Of a stretch of DNA of 53,749 nt, positions 16,145-24,250 are shown one piece after another. This stretch comes from Bacteroidales bacterium UBA4070 (GTDB lineage Bacteria > Bacteroidota > Bacteroidia > Bacteroidales > VadinHA17). Every line of letters starts with the position of its first letter. Position 1 is the first letter of the stretch. The stretch is from contig DFYY01000038.1 of NCBI GenBank assembly GCA_002383485.1, positions 1-53,749 of the forward strand. The letters are read 5' to 3'. A program made the position numbers and the translations under genes. The notes under the pieces were generated by a model. The model worked only from the letters and a program-made list of their open reading frames with translations. It was not told the DNA's origin and searched no databases.

Positions 16145-17083
16145 CTACAGGCCGGCCTGTATCCTTGCATCCTTCTCCGGTACCCTGATAATGTATTCGC
16201 GCTTCTCACTGTTGGTCAGGAAGGGTCTGCGAAGCCATGGATTCAGAAATTTCAGGATCTTATAATTGGTGCCGAACTGTCTGGCAAACTGTTCAAAGCT
16301 CGTGACCGTGGTATCAACCTTCACCTCCCTGAAAGGGATTGGTCTGTACATCTCCCCGACGCCTATGTTGAAACCGTATTTTGCCGGTTCTGACATTACA
16401 AGCTTGAGCGAAACTATGCGGAATATATACCTTGCCGTCTCCTCGTTCAGAAGCAGGTCGTAGTAATTGTTCTCCTTCTGTATGTCTACCTGCTCATTCA
16501 GACCGCTGAAGCCGTTATTGTACGAGGCTGCAGCCATAGTCCAGCTGCCGTACCTATCGTATGCCTTCAGGAAGTATTTGCAGGCAAAACGGGTCGATTT
16601 GTCAAGGTCATATCTCTCATCGACCTCCCGGTTGATGATCATTCCTGCTTCCTTGCCGGTCCCCTCCATTATCTGCCAGTAACCGGTGGCACCTGCCGGT
16701 GAGATAACATTGCTCAGGTCACTTTCAGCGCATGCCAGGTACTTGAAGTCATCGGGAATACCGTATTCCTTAAGTATTTTTTCTATCTCCGGGAAATAAC
16801 GGGCTGCCCTTTTGATTGTCAGCAGGGTTGATCCATGGCGGTAAGCAGTGGCGTTCAGCTCCCTGTCAAGGCTCTCACGGGTATCAAAGTTCTGCAGAGG
16901 CATCTCCTCACCGGCGAAAGTGACGTTTTCAGGGATTGCCCAGGAGACAGCCAACGGTGCACTCTCCTCGTAATCAGGCATTTCCTGTTGCTGATTTTTC
17001 GCTGACACAAGAAGGGTAAAAACGAAACCTGCGCTGAGCAGAAACATTATGGCGATGGCGGCTTTCCCGGCGGTAATTTTCAT
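16145..17083 (-). CDS. Lytic transglycosylase (SLT domain), membrane-anchored or secreted
   Basis: An N-terminal hydrophobic segment (about 8-27) exports the protein. The SLT fold is shown by CAESDLSNVISPAGATGYWQIM, with Glu120 as the catalytic acid, and by AAASYNNG. The C-terminal 60 residues (VTSFEQFARQFGTNYKILKFLNPWL) read like a divergent LysM module. Expected job: cleavage of peptidoglycan in the periplasm, MltD-like. The gene is the first of an apparent operon with uvrA and the LOG gene. Confidence 0.9.
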   Translation of the reverse strand: MKITAGKAAIAIMFLLSAGFVFTLLVSAKNQQQEMPDYEESAPLAVSWAIPENVTFAGEEMPLQNFDTRESLDRELNATAYRHGSTLLTIKRAARYFPEIEKILKEYGIPDDFKYLACAESDLSNVISPAGATGYWQIMEGTGKEAGMIINREVDERYDLDKSTRFACKYFLKAYDRYGSWTMAAASYNNGFSGLNEQVDIQKENNYYDLLLNEETARYIFRIVSLKLVMSEPAKYGFNIGVGEMYRPIPFREVKVDTTVTSFEQFARQFGTNYKILKFLNPWLRRPFLTNSEKREYIIRVPEKDARIQAGL

Positions 17084-17109
17084 GTTATGGCAATCTCATT
17101 TTGAAACTG

Positions 17110-17117
17110 CAAAAATA
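17110..17117 (-). promoter_or_regulatory. Candidate -7 box TATTTTTG for the transglycosylase-uvrA operon
   Basis: It matches TAnnTTTG on the minus strand, 26 bp upstream of the ATG. No -33 box at good spacing is seen. Confidence 0.4.
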
Positions 17118-17167
17118 GCTAAAATATTGCTTACCGGGAAGCAAATAAAGGAGCAGAACAGGGTGGT

Positions 17168-18478
17168 TCAGAATTTAAACGAGAAGCCCGACCAGAACCC
17201 GAGGGAGTAGGGTTTGTAAAGTGAGCCTGAAATATCACTGAGCGGTGTCATATAATACCTGAAAACCGGCTCAAGATTGAATGTAATCTTCCTTGATAGG
17301 CTGTATTCCATCCCCAGTCCCAGCTGGCTGCTGATATTATGTATGTTGATTCCCTCGGTATGCCCTACACGGATCAGATCCGAACCCTCGCCGGTGTAAG
17401 CAGTATTGTCAACAAGCAACCCGTATGCCACTCCCCCCGAGAGGTTCAGCCCTAATTTACGGTCAATGACTTTATACCTGAGTACAACCGGCATCTCGAG
17501 GTAACGGAAGACCTGCTGAATATCAGATCCTACCTGTGTCAGTTGGTATTTTGACGGATCAGCCATGTTACCCTGGATAAGAGTGCCTACCCTGTCCTTG
17601 CTGCCTGTGAGATAGAGATCTGTATTCCCTGACAGGATGGTTCCGGAGGCGGTCTCGACACTGTAGAGGTAGCTGCTCTTGACGGCATAAAAGTCCGACA
17701 GGCCGGCATAGACATTGACGTCAGAAATTGTCTGTCCGACAGATGCCATCCCGATACCGGACTGGATCGTCAGGCGGTCAGATATCCTGTATCCCACGGT
17801 AACGCCGGTAGAATATGAAGGCCTCGATCTCTCGCTGCTGATTAGTTCGGCCAGCCTCTGATTATTGCCCGAAGGGGAGAAGCCTATAGCAGGTGACATT
17901 GATGCTCCGACAAGGAAACGCTGCCCAGCCGGGGCTGTCTTAGCCTCAGCCATTGTGGCCATAATACCCTCTTCCGCTCCCGCAAAGCGACCTGCGTTTA
18001 TTACCGTAATCTCGTCAGGGAATAGTATGACAGGTTCGCCCGGCTCAGTCCTCTGCTCCGGGATATCAGCCGATGCGATGAGCACTGCCGGTTCATCTGC
18101 TGTCAGATCCGGCACTGCTTCGACGACAGGGACAGCAGGGTCTGACAGGGTCACAAAACGGACTATACGTGCATCTTCGGTTCCGGAAATGGGAGAAGCC
18201 TCCATGATATCAATTGGCGAACCCTGCAGCCCGTCACCGGGAACGGTGACCTCCGAGAGAAGAACCGGCGTGTTGTTGTTTCGCACATACCAGGTCACCA
18301 GGAGAGTCAGGGAGACCAGTGCAGCCACTCCTGCCGCTATGCCGGAGATCACCCTCAGCCGTGTATGCCTGACCGGCATCGGCGGGATATTGTCCCACAT
18401 ATCAGCAGGCGGCAGAACCTCAAGGTTTTTCAGGCCGTTGCGGAATACGATATCAATATTGGGCTCCCGTTCAAACAT
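17168..18478 (-). CDS. Anti-sigma-like N-terminus fused to an outer-membrane beta-barrel-type domain
   Basis: The first 40 residues are cytoplasmic in style and include LPPADMWDNIPP, as in Bacteroidota proteins encoded next to ECF sigma factors. One membrane helix follows (about 42-64), then a Pro/Ala/Glu-rich periplasmic linker (about 65-200), and a C-terminal half of alternating beta-strands ending in aromatic residues (GFWSGFSFKF), like the OMP_b-brl family. It overlaps the sigma gene by 8 bp. I infer that it binds the sigma factor at the inner membrane; how the barrel-like part is placed is unclear. Confidence 0.75.
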   Translation of the reverse strand: MFEREPNIDIVFRNGLKNLEVLPPADMWDNIPPMPVRHTRLRVISGIAAGVAALVSLTLLVTWYVRNNNTPVLLSEVTVPGDGLQGSPIDIMEASPISGTEDARIVRFVTLSDPAVPVVEAVPDLTADEPAVLIASADIPEQRTEPGEPVILFPDEITVINAGRFAGAEEGIMATMAEAKTAPAGQRFLVGASMSPAIGFSPSGNNQRLAELISSERSRPSYSTGVTVGYRISDRLTIQSGIGMASVGQTISDVNVYAGLSDFYAVKSSYLYSVETASGTILSGNTDLYLTGSKDRVGTLIQGNMADPSKYQLTQVGSDIQQVFRYLEMPVVLRYKVIDRKLGLNLSGGVAYGLLVDNTAYTGEGSDLIRVGHTEGINIHNISSQLGLGMEYSLSRKITFNLEPVFRYYMTPLSDISGSLYKPYSLGFWSGFSFKF

Positions 18479-19031
18479 TTACCATTCTTCTTGTGACACC
18501 CGTAAGTATCATTACCTTCTTCTGAAGGATCTCCCTTGCCCTGGAGAGATTCGATTTGCTGGTACCTTCCGAGATACCAAGCATCTCTCCTATCTCCTTA
18601 TGGGAATATCCTTCTATGGCGAAGAGGTTAAAGACCATCCTGTACTTCGGCGGCAGCTCCATGATTATGTTCAGCAGATCATAAGCCTCCAGGCCTGCAA
18701 AATCATCTGTGTCGGGCTCGGACTCGGGCTCCGTCACTTCATCGATGTCATCTACCCTGCTCAGATAATACCTGCTGCGGTACCGCTCCAGCGCCGTGTT
18801 GACAATGATCCTCCTCATCCATCCTTCAAAAGAACCTTCATGGCTGAAGCGCGACAGGTTTTCAAAAATCTTTATAAAACCCTCCTGAAGCACATCCCTC
18901 GCCTCTTCCGTATTACCCGCATATTGCAGGCAAACGGCATAGAGCTTAGGGGAGTACCTCCGGTAGAGCAACTCCTGGTCGCGCCTGCTGCCGGATAAAC
19001 AGCCTTCAATTATATCCTTCTCTTTAGCCAA
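18471..19031 (-). CDS. ECF-type RNA polymerase sigma factor
   Basis: A 186-residue sigma-70 family protein. Region 2 is seen in ELLYRRYSPKLYAVCLQYAG through WMRRIIVNTALERYR, and region 4 in LPPKYRMVFNLFAIEGYSHK followed by EIGEMLGISEGTSKSNLSRA. The reading frame opens with TTG at 19031; no ATG is available before region 2, so this non-standard start is likely real. It is translationally coupled to the anti-sigma-like gene by an 8-bp overlap. Confidence 0.92.
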   Translation of the reverse strand: MAKEKDIIEGCLSGSRRDQELLYRRYSPKLYAVCLQYAGNTEEARDVLQEGFIKIFENLSRFSHEGSFEGWMRRIIVNTALERYRSRYYLSRVDDIDEVTEPESEPDTDDFAGLEAYDLLNIIMELPPKYRMVFNLFAIEGYSHKEIGEMLGISEGTSKSNLSRAREILQKKVMILTGVTRRMVNV

Positions 19032-19198
19032 ACCCGGTTGTAAGTCGAGCTATAAAGATAAGAAATAATTTCCGGCCTTATCAATAGATTGATGTTAAAA
19101 AGGAGCGAAAGGTTGCGTTAATGGTAGTATTTACACTTACAAAACTGCCTGTTGTCAGCTTCTGCGGGCGCTGCCGTGGCCGCTGCAATGAGGGCTTC

Positions 19199-20593
19199 CT
19201 AACCGTGGATGGCCTCTCCCAATGCTGCTGCCGCCGCCTCCATTATTCCCTCTGACATCGTGGGATGGGCATGGATGCTTGTCATCAGGTCATGTGCCGT
19301 TGCCCCCATCTTTCTGGCTGTCACCAGCGACGAGATCATCTCTGTGACGTTCATACCTATCAGGTGACCACCGATAAGCCTATCGTCAGCAGCATTGAAT
19401 ACCAGCTTTACGAAACCTTCACGTGCTCCTGCAGCGCTGGCCTTGCCCGATGCCATAAACATGAACTTGCCGGTCTTTGTCTCAATGCCTGCTATTTTTG
19501 CAGCCTCCTCTGTCATACCGCACGATGCCACCTCCGGAGTTGTATATGTGCAGCCCGGGATATTGCCATAGTCAACCGGGGAGGGTGTGTGCCCCGCAAT
19601 CTTCTCAACGCACACGATGGCCTCAGCCGATGCCACATGAGCCAGCGCGGGGCCGGGAACAATGTCGCCGATTGCATATACCCCGCTTACCGACGTGCGG
19701 TAAAACTCATCAACAACTACCCTGCCTCTGTCGGTCTTCACCCCGGCCTCCTCCAGACCTATCCCCTCGATGTTGGGAGTGATGCCAACAGCTGAAAGAA
19801 CCACATCAGCCTCAACAGTTTCTTCGCCTTTAGGCGTTTTAATTGTTACAACGCACTTCTCACCGGTGGTGTCAACCTTCTCAACGGTCGAGTTGACCAT
19901 TATCTTCATCTTCGCCTTTTTGAACGAGCGTTCCAGCGTGCGCGAGACCTCCTCGTCCTCTATCGGCAGGATGCGTGGCATGAACTCAACCAGGGTCACC
20001 TCGGTGCCCATCGACCTGTAGAAGCCGGCGAACTCACTTCCTATTGCGCCCGAGCCAACCACAACCATCGATGCGGGTAGCGACGGCAGTGTCATCGCTT
20101 CGCGATAGCCAATGATCTTTTTGCCATCCTGCCGGAGGTTCGGCAGCTCTCTCGACCTTGCACCAGTAGCAATGATAATATGTTTTGCACTGTATGTCTC
20201 CTTCGTCCCGTCGGCTGCCTCCACCTCCACGGCGCCGGCGCCCTTCAGCCTGCCAAACCCGCTGATAACAGGTACATTATATTTCTTGAACAGGAACTGC
20301 ACCCCCTTGCTCATCGCATCAGCCACACCCCGGCTGCGGGCTATCACCGCCCCAAAATCAGGCACCGGCGCCTCTCCGGCATTAATGCCGTAGTCGGCAG
20401 CATGACGCGCGTAATCCAGTACCTGCGCACTCTTCAGCAATGCCTTCGTCGGGATGCATCCCCAGTTCAGACAGATACCGCCGGTCTCCGCCTTCTCTAC
20501 CACTCCTGTCTTCATCCCGAGCTGCGATGCCCTTACTGCAGCCACATATCCGCCGGGACCGCTCCCGATAATCAAAAGATCAAATTCATTCAT
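19199..20593 (-). CDS. lpdA: Dihydrolipoyl dehydrogenase
   Basis: The E3 flavoprotein of 2-oxoacid dehydrogenase complexes or the glycine cleavage system. The FAD motif GSGPGGYVAA (10-19), the redox disulfide GGICLNWGCIPTK (Cys41 and Cys46), the NAD motif VVVGSGAIGSEFAGF and the dimer-interface HAHPTMSE near the C-terminus are all present. Length (464) is standard. The start codon overlaps the znuB stop (ATGA), so it sits as the last gene of the zinc-transport operon, an unusual place for it. Confidence 0.95.
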   Translation of the reverse strand: MNEFDLLIIGSGPGGYVAAVRASQLGMKTGVVEKAETGGICLNWGCIPTKALLKSAQVLDYARHAADYGINAGEAPVPDFGAVIARSRGVADAMSKGVQFLFKKYNVPVISGFGRLKGAGAVEVEAADGTKETYSAKHIIIATGARSRELPNLRQDGKKIIGYREAMTLPSLPASMVVVGSGAIGSEFAGFYRSMGTEVTLVEFMPRILPIEDEEVSRTLERSFKKAKMKIMVNSTVEKVDTTGEKCVVTIKTPKGEETVEADVVLSAVGITPNIEGIGLEEAGVKTDRGRVVVDEFYRTSVSGVYAIGDIVPGPALAHVASAEAIVCVEKIAGHTPSPVDYGNIPGCTYTTPEVASCGMTEEAAKIAGIETKTGKFMFMASGKASAAGAREGFVKLVFNAADDRLIGGHLIGMNVTEMISSLVTARKMGATAHDLMTSIHAHPTMSEGIMEAAAAALGEAIHG

Positions 20594-21429
20594 CTATTAT
20601 CCTTTCTGAGTTTCTTCATATTGCTGCTCTTCTGCAGGCTGCGGATGGCACGCGCCACCAGCCAGAACAACACCAGCACGGCCACTATTGTTGCACCGGT
20701 CGGCAGATTGGTGAACCATGATATTGCAAATCCTGCACTTATTCCCGCGAAGCTGACCACGGTTGAAAGCACGATGATTCGCAGATACCTGCGGGTAAAA
20801 AGCATTACTATGTTGGCAGGGATTGTAAGCAGCGCCAGGATCATGATAACCCCCGCCATCCGGATGTTCAGTACTATTGCGAGTCCCGTGAGCCCCACCG
20901 AGATGTACCTGAACAGGTCGACATGCCTGGTAAAGGTACGCGCATAGTTCTCATCAAAAGAGATATAGAGCAGGGTTCTGTAGAACATGGCATTGTAGAT
21001 TATCAGTACCGCCGCGATTATCCCCAGGGCTATCAGGTCCCCGTCAGTAACTGTCAGGATACTGCCGAAGAGATAACTCATCAGGTTTGGCGCATATCCC
21101 GGGGTCAGATAGATGAAAATGATGCCCACTGCCATGCCCAGCGCCCAGAGTATCCCGATGGCGCTGTCCTCGCGCATCTTGCCGCGGGCCGACATATATT
21201 CCATCCCCAGGGCTGATCCCAGCCCGAAAACAGCAGCACCCACCACAGGGTTGATGCCAAGATAGTAGCCAAGACCTATCCCGCCGAAAGAGGCATGAGT
21301 GACACCGCCGCTGAGAAATACAAGTCTCTTTGAGACGATGTATGTGCCTGCCAGACCTGCCGTGATGCTGGCAAAAAGTGCCCCGAGCAGCGACCTGACA
21401 ACAAATGTGTATTCAAACAGATTTTCCAT
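20590..21429 (-). CDS. znuB: Zinc ABC transporter permease
   Basis: A 279-residue permease of the ABC-3 (ZnuB/TroC) family with about eight membrane segments. Family marks include SKRLVFLSGGVTHASFGGIG and the late block LLTIPANIVMLF. It is followed by lpd with an ATGA overlap and preceded by znuC with a 1-bp overlap, so the set is tightly coupled. Confidence 0.93.
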   Translation of the reverse strand: MENLFEYTFVVRSLLGALFASITAGLAGTYIVSKRLVFLSGGVTHASFGGIGLGYYLGINPVVGAAVFGLGSALGMEYMSARGKMREDSAIGILWALGMAVGIIFIYLTPGYAPNLMSYLFGSILTVTDGDLIALGIIAAVLIIYNAMFYRTLLYISFDENYARTFTRHVDLFRYISVGLTGLAIVLNIRMAGVIMILALLTIPANIVMLFTRRYLRIIVLSTVVSFAGISAGFAISWFTNLPTGATIVAVLVLFWLVARAIRSLQKSSNMKKLRKDNR

Positions 21430-22175
21430 CAGTCATGCTTGTGAAGTACTACATGCGGCACATCACCATGTGTGACGAGCTGTATCGGACATCCGTACAT
21501 GCGCAGGTCCTCATCGGTGATCTTGCTGTGCGGATGGTAAAACACTGTACCGTTGACGCAGACGAATGACTTTACCCAGGCGGAGATGGTCCCTACGTCA
21601 TGCGAGACCATCATAATCGTCATACGGTTGTTCAGTACCTTGAGCCGTTCATAAAAGTCAGCCTCAAACGAGGCATCCACAAACGTGGCCGGTTCATCAA
21701 GCAGGAGGAGTCGCGGTGACCCTGATACCGCCCTGGCAAGGTATACGCGCTGCAACTGTCCGCCGGAAAGCTCATTGAGTGCCTGGTGAGCAAGGGGTGA
21801 CAAGCCAAGCTCCTCTATGACCTCTGCTGCACGCCGCTTTTCAATGCGTCCCATGCGACCCATCGCTCCCTTGTCATGCATCATTCCCGAAAGCACAACA
21901 TCCTCCACCGTAACCGGGAAGAGGGTATCGCCCTGCGCCACCTGGGGCATGTAGCCAATCTGGTTAAGTTTCAGGTCACCTGAGGTGAAATCAATCTTTC
22001 CTGAGAGCGGCTTGAGCAACCCGAGTATCACCTTGAGGAGAGTAGTCTTGCCTCCCCCGTTCGGACCGATGATGCCAATGAAGTCGTTTTCTTCAACGGC
22101 CATGGTGACATCGCGCAGGACAATCTTCTCCTCATATCCTGCGGTCACTGAATCTATTGTGAATAATATGCTCAT
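21429..22175 (-). CDS. znuC: Zinc ABC transporter ATP-binding protein
   Basis: Walker A is GPNGGGKTT (37-45), the signature is LSGGQLQRVYLARA and Walker B is LLLLDEPA. Downstream is the switch His in MMVSHDVG. The C-terminal 30 residues (TDEDLRMYGCPIQLVTHGD) extend past the core, as in many ZnuC/MntB-type proteins. It supplies energy for ZnuA/ZnuB. Confidence 0.93.
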   Translation of the reverse strand: MSILFTIDSVTAGYEEKIVLRDVTMAVEENDFIGIIGPNGGGKTTLLKVILGLLKPLSGKIDFTSGDLKLNQIGYMPQVAQGDTLFPVTVEDVVLSGMMHDKGAMGRMGRIEKRRAAEVIEELGLSPLAHQALNELSGGQLQRVYLARAVSGSPRLLLLDEPATFVDASFEADFYERLKVLNNRMTIMMVSHDVGTISAWVKSFVCVNGTVFYHPHSKITDEDLRMYGCPIQLVTHGDVPHVVLHKHD

Positions 22176-22226
22176 GTTGGAAATTGCGATTGCGATTTGT
22201 GTTTTGCGATGTGAAGTTAATTCGAC

Positions 22227-22251
22227 AATCGGAAATCGGAAATCGGAAATC
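22227..22251. repeat. AATCGGA heptamer repeated 3.6 times at the znuA stop codon
   Basis: A perfect 7-bp tandem repeat in the 75-bp spacer between znuA and znuC, ending in the znuA stop codon. A second, weaker repeat of ATTGCG lies at 22184-22196. Confidence 0.8.
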
Positions 22252-23138
22252 TATTTCTGGCCTATTGCCTTAGCTACCTCCATAACAGCCTCCGGCCACT
22301 CACTGTTCATCGGATTGATGACAATAAGTTCCGCCCCGGTCTCAATGGAGAGCGACTGTGCATTGCGTACATCATATTCCGCCTGTATGAAGATAATCTT
22401 TATCTCCTTCTCACGTGCAAGATCAATCAGCTCTTTCATCCGCGCAGGTGAAGGACTTTTACCCTCATCCTCAAATGACACCTGTTCAAACCCGTAATCG
22501 CGGCCCATGTAGGCCAGCGCCGGGTGAAAGATCATCACCGTCCGGTGCGGATCATGACCCAGTGCAGCACGCACCAGCGAGTCCACCTCCGTGATCCTCC
22601 TGTTAACGGCTGCAAGATTTGAATCATATTTTTCCGCGGAGGCGGGATTTAGTTCAGTCAGAAAATTGCGTATGTCCCGCGCCATAATCCTTGCTGCAGA
22701 AGGAGACATCCAGTAATGGGGATCGGGGCCACCATGACCATGATCGTGACCTTCATGATCCCCGTCGTCCTGGTCGGCATCTTCCGTCATTATAAGCTCA
22801 ATATTGCGGGACAGATCCAGCACTTTCATTCCCGGATTGACCTGCATGAATCTGTCCATCCATGCATGTTCAAACCCCAGCTGGCCGTTCATGATCAACG
22901 CCTCTGAGCCCGAGAGGGCATTAATCTGCGCAGGAAGCGGTTCCCATATATGATGATCAGCGCCCGGAGGGAGTAAAACATTCACCAGGAAATCATCCCC
23001 TCCTATCTGCTCAACAAACCATTCAAAGGGAGGAATGGTAACGGTTATGACCCGTTCTGCACTGCTTCCGGGAGTACGCCGCCCGCAGGAGACAAGGGCA
23101 AGCAAAGCTATTAACAGACAAAGTGAATACCTTTTCAT
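22251..23138 (-). CDS. znuA: Zinc-binding lipoprotein of the ABC transporter
   Basis: A cluster A-I solute-binding protein. The signal ends in a lipobox, LVSC, at Cys18, so the protein is a lipoprotein, unlike the soluble ZnuA of E. coli. The His-rich loop at about 121-142 (GDHEGHDHGHGGPDPHYW) is typical for zinc uptake rather than manganese. Metal ligands are likely His62 or His63, His141 and the later His in MIFHPALAY. It heads the znuA-znuC-znuB-lpd operon. Confidence 0.94.
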   Translation of the reverse strand: MKRYSLCLLIALLALVSCGRRTPGSSAERVITVTIPPFEWFVEQIGGDDFLVNVLLPPGADHHIWEPLPAQINALSGSEALIMNGQLGFEHAWMDRFMQVNPGMKVLDLSRNIELIMTEDADQDDGDHEGHDHGHGGPDPHYWMSPSAARIMARDIRNFLTELNPASAEKYDSNLAAVNRRITEVDSLVRAALGHDPHRTVMIFHPALAYMGRDYGFEQVSFEDEGKSPSPARMKELIDLAREKEIKIIFIQAEYDVRNAQSLSIETGAELIVINPMNSEWPEAVMEVAKAIGQK

Positions 23139-23158
23139 AAATCATCAGTTTTGTCCTG

Positions 23159-23189
23159 CAAAATTAACATTCTGGAACCATGCCACAAA
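23159..23189 (-). promoter_or_regulatory. Bacteroidota promoter of the znu operon
   Basis: On the minus strand a -33 box TTTG (23189-23186) and a -7 box TAATTTTG (23166-23159) are separated by 19 bp, a full match to the TTTG/TAnnTTTG consensus. The leader to the znuA ATG would be about 15 nt. No clear Zur palindrome was found. Confidence 0.7.
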
Positions 23190-23263
23190 TTCACCCGGGG
23201 ATAAATAGGAGCCGAAGCGGTTATGAGACCTGCCACATCTCCCTCAATGTACAGCTAGCGGTG

Positions 23264-23303
23264 AAAACAGAGAGGCTGTCCCTGTTTGCCATGAATCAGC
23301 CTC
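23264..23303 (-). terminator. Downstream member of a tandem terminator pair
   Basis: On the minus strand GAGGCTG (23303-23297) pairs with CAGCCTC (23278-23272); a T-run (23267-23264) follows after a short gap. It is about 76% identical to the next hairpin, and the two form a 50-bp imperfect direct repeat. Confidence 0.5.
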
Positions 23304-23312
23304 CGGTTGCGG

Positions 23313-23355
23313 TAAAAAACAGAGAGACTGCCTCTTTTTGTGTTGAGACAGCCTC
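23313..23355 (-). terminator. Rho-independent terminator of the minus-strand gene at 23437
   Basis: On the minus strand GAGGCTGTCTC (23355-23345) pairs with GAGGCAGTCTC (23334-23324) over 11 bp with two G-U pairs, then TTTTTT (23319-23314). The two non-Watson-Crick positions are wobble pairs only in the minus-strand RNA, which fixes the direction. Confidence 0.7.
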
Positions 23356-23436
23356 CCGTTCCGGCCCGGGAGAGAAGTGCAGCTCTCTTCCGTACTGTTT
23401 GCGTGAACCAACTAAAAAAAAACAGAAAACCAAATA

Positions 23437-24072
23437 TTAATCAGAGTTCATAGAAATACGCAGGTTCCCTGTTGCATCTTTCGCATTTATCCGGAATGTC
23501 CATTTGCCGTTCTTCCAGCCGTTGTTCTCACCCGCCTCGAAGTTCTTCCTCCAGTTAAGACTTCCGTTCTCATCAAGAATAACCTCAGACAGTTGCTTGC
23601 CGTCAGGCATAATAATGGTAACGACAATTGAACCCTCAGCACAGTCTCCTGCAACAGAAAGATTTACGCTACTCTCGTCTCCGGCGCTCATTGTGAGTTC
23701 ATTCGTAAACGTTGCCTCCATTACCTGTCTCGAATAGTTCCATGATGAGCCGGGTTTACTGGCGTGACTGCGGCCATTGTAAATGTAGAAGTTATCGGGA
23801 AACCTCGCATCAAAACCGGGAATTTCAGGTATATCGGGCATGACCACCACAGGGGGATTCCCGTATAATTCGCGGATCTTCTTCTCCTGATCCCCCTGAT
23901 AAATCCATACCATCTCATCATGTTTAAAATCTTTCAGCGCATCAATCCCGGCTACCTTTTCCTGGATCTCCTTTCTTTTGGCTTCAATCTCTGCTGCTAT
24001 TGCCGGCAATGACCTGGAGATCAGCGTTGCAGATAACGGAGTTGGGATCCCGGGCGAACACCTGGGACACAT
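23437..24072 (-). CDS. C-terminal fragment of an unknown protein with an Ig-like end; 5' part replaced
   Basis: I do not recognise this gene. From about residue 30 it has a short charged helix (EAKRKEIQEKV), a Pro-rich middle (VVVMPDIPEIPGF), and a C-terminal beta-sandwich-like region of about 100 residues (NLSVAGDCAEGSIVVTIIMP ... GKWTFRINAKDATGNLRIS). The first 28 or so residues of the open frame are antisense to a histidine kinase fragment and are not real protein. Sense sequence therefore starts near 23990 and no proper start or signal is left. Two tandem terminators follow the stop. Probably a gene fragment. Confidence 0.5.
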   Translation of the reverse strand: MCPRCSPGIPTPLSATLISRSLPAIAAEIEAKRKEIQEKVAGIDALKDFKHDEMVWIYQGDQEKKIRELYGNPPVVVMPDIPEIPGFDARFPDNFYIYNGRSHASKPGSSWNYSRQVMEATFTNELTMSAGDESSVNLSVAGDCAEGSIVVTIIMPDGKQLSEVILDENGSLNWRKNFEAGENNGWKNGKWTFRINAKDATGNLRISMNSD

Positions 24073-24250
24073 CTTCGAGAAATTTTACCGTGTACCCCAC
24101 GGGAACATCCACAAGACAAAGGGACTGGGGCTGGGTCTCTATTACGTAAAACGAATTGCCACTGCCCACGGAGGCGATGTATCGGTCACCAGTAAACCGG
24201 GCCGCGGAACAACATTCAAAATCAAGATACCAATCCAGAATAAGATATGA
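23978..24250 (+). pseudogene. Histidine kinase remnant (C-terminal ATPase part only)
   Basis: The 90 codons hold the end of a HATPase_c domain: the G1-like box VADNGVGIPGEHLGHIFEKF, then the G2-type GLGLGLYYVKRIATAHGG and a normal kinase terminus GRGTTFKIKIPIQ. The sensor, membrane helices, phospho-accepting His and N-box are missing; immediately upstream the DNA reads as another gene on the opposite strand. The last codon overlaps the response regulator start (ATGA), the normal kinase/regulator coupling, so a full kinase once lay here. It could also be an assembly join. Confidence 0.8.

Noticed and set aside
17865..18998. A 377-codon plus-strand frame across the anti-sigma-like and sigma genes
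   Set aside because: Ser/Thr/Pro-rich antisense composition; both genes on the minus strand are well supported.
20180..20947. A 255-codon plus-strand frame over lpd and znuB
   Set aside because: Antisense shadow of two conserved genes.
23264..23365. CRISPR-like repeats
   Set aside because: Only two imperfect units with no spacers; each folds as a terminator hairpin.
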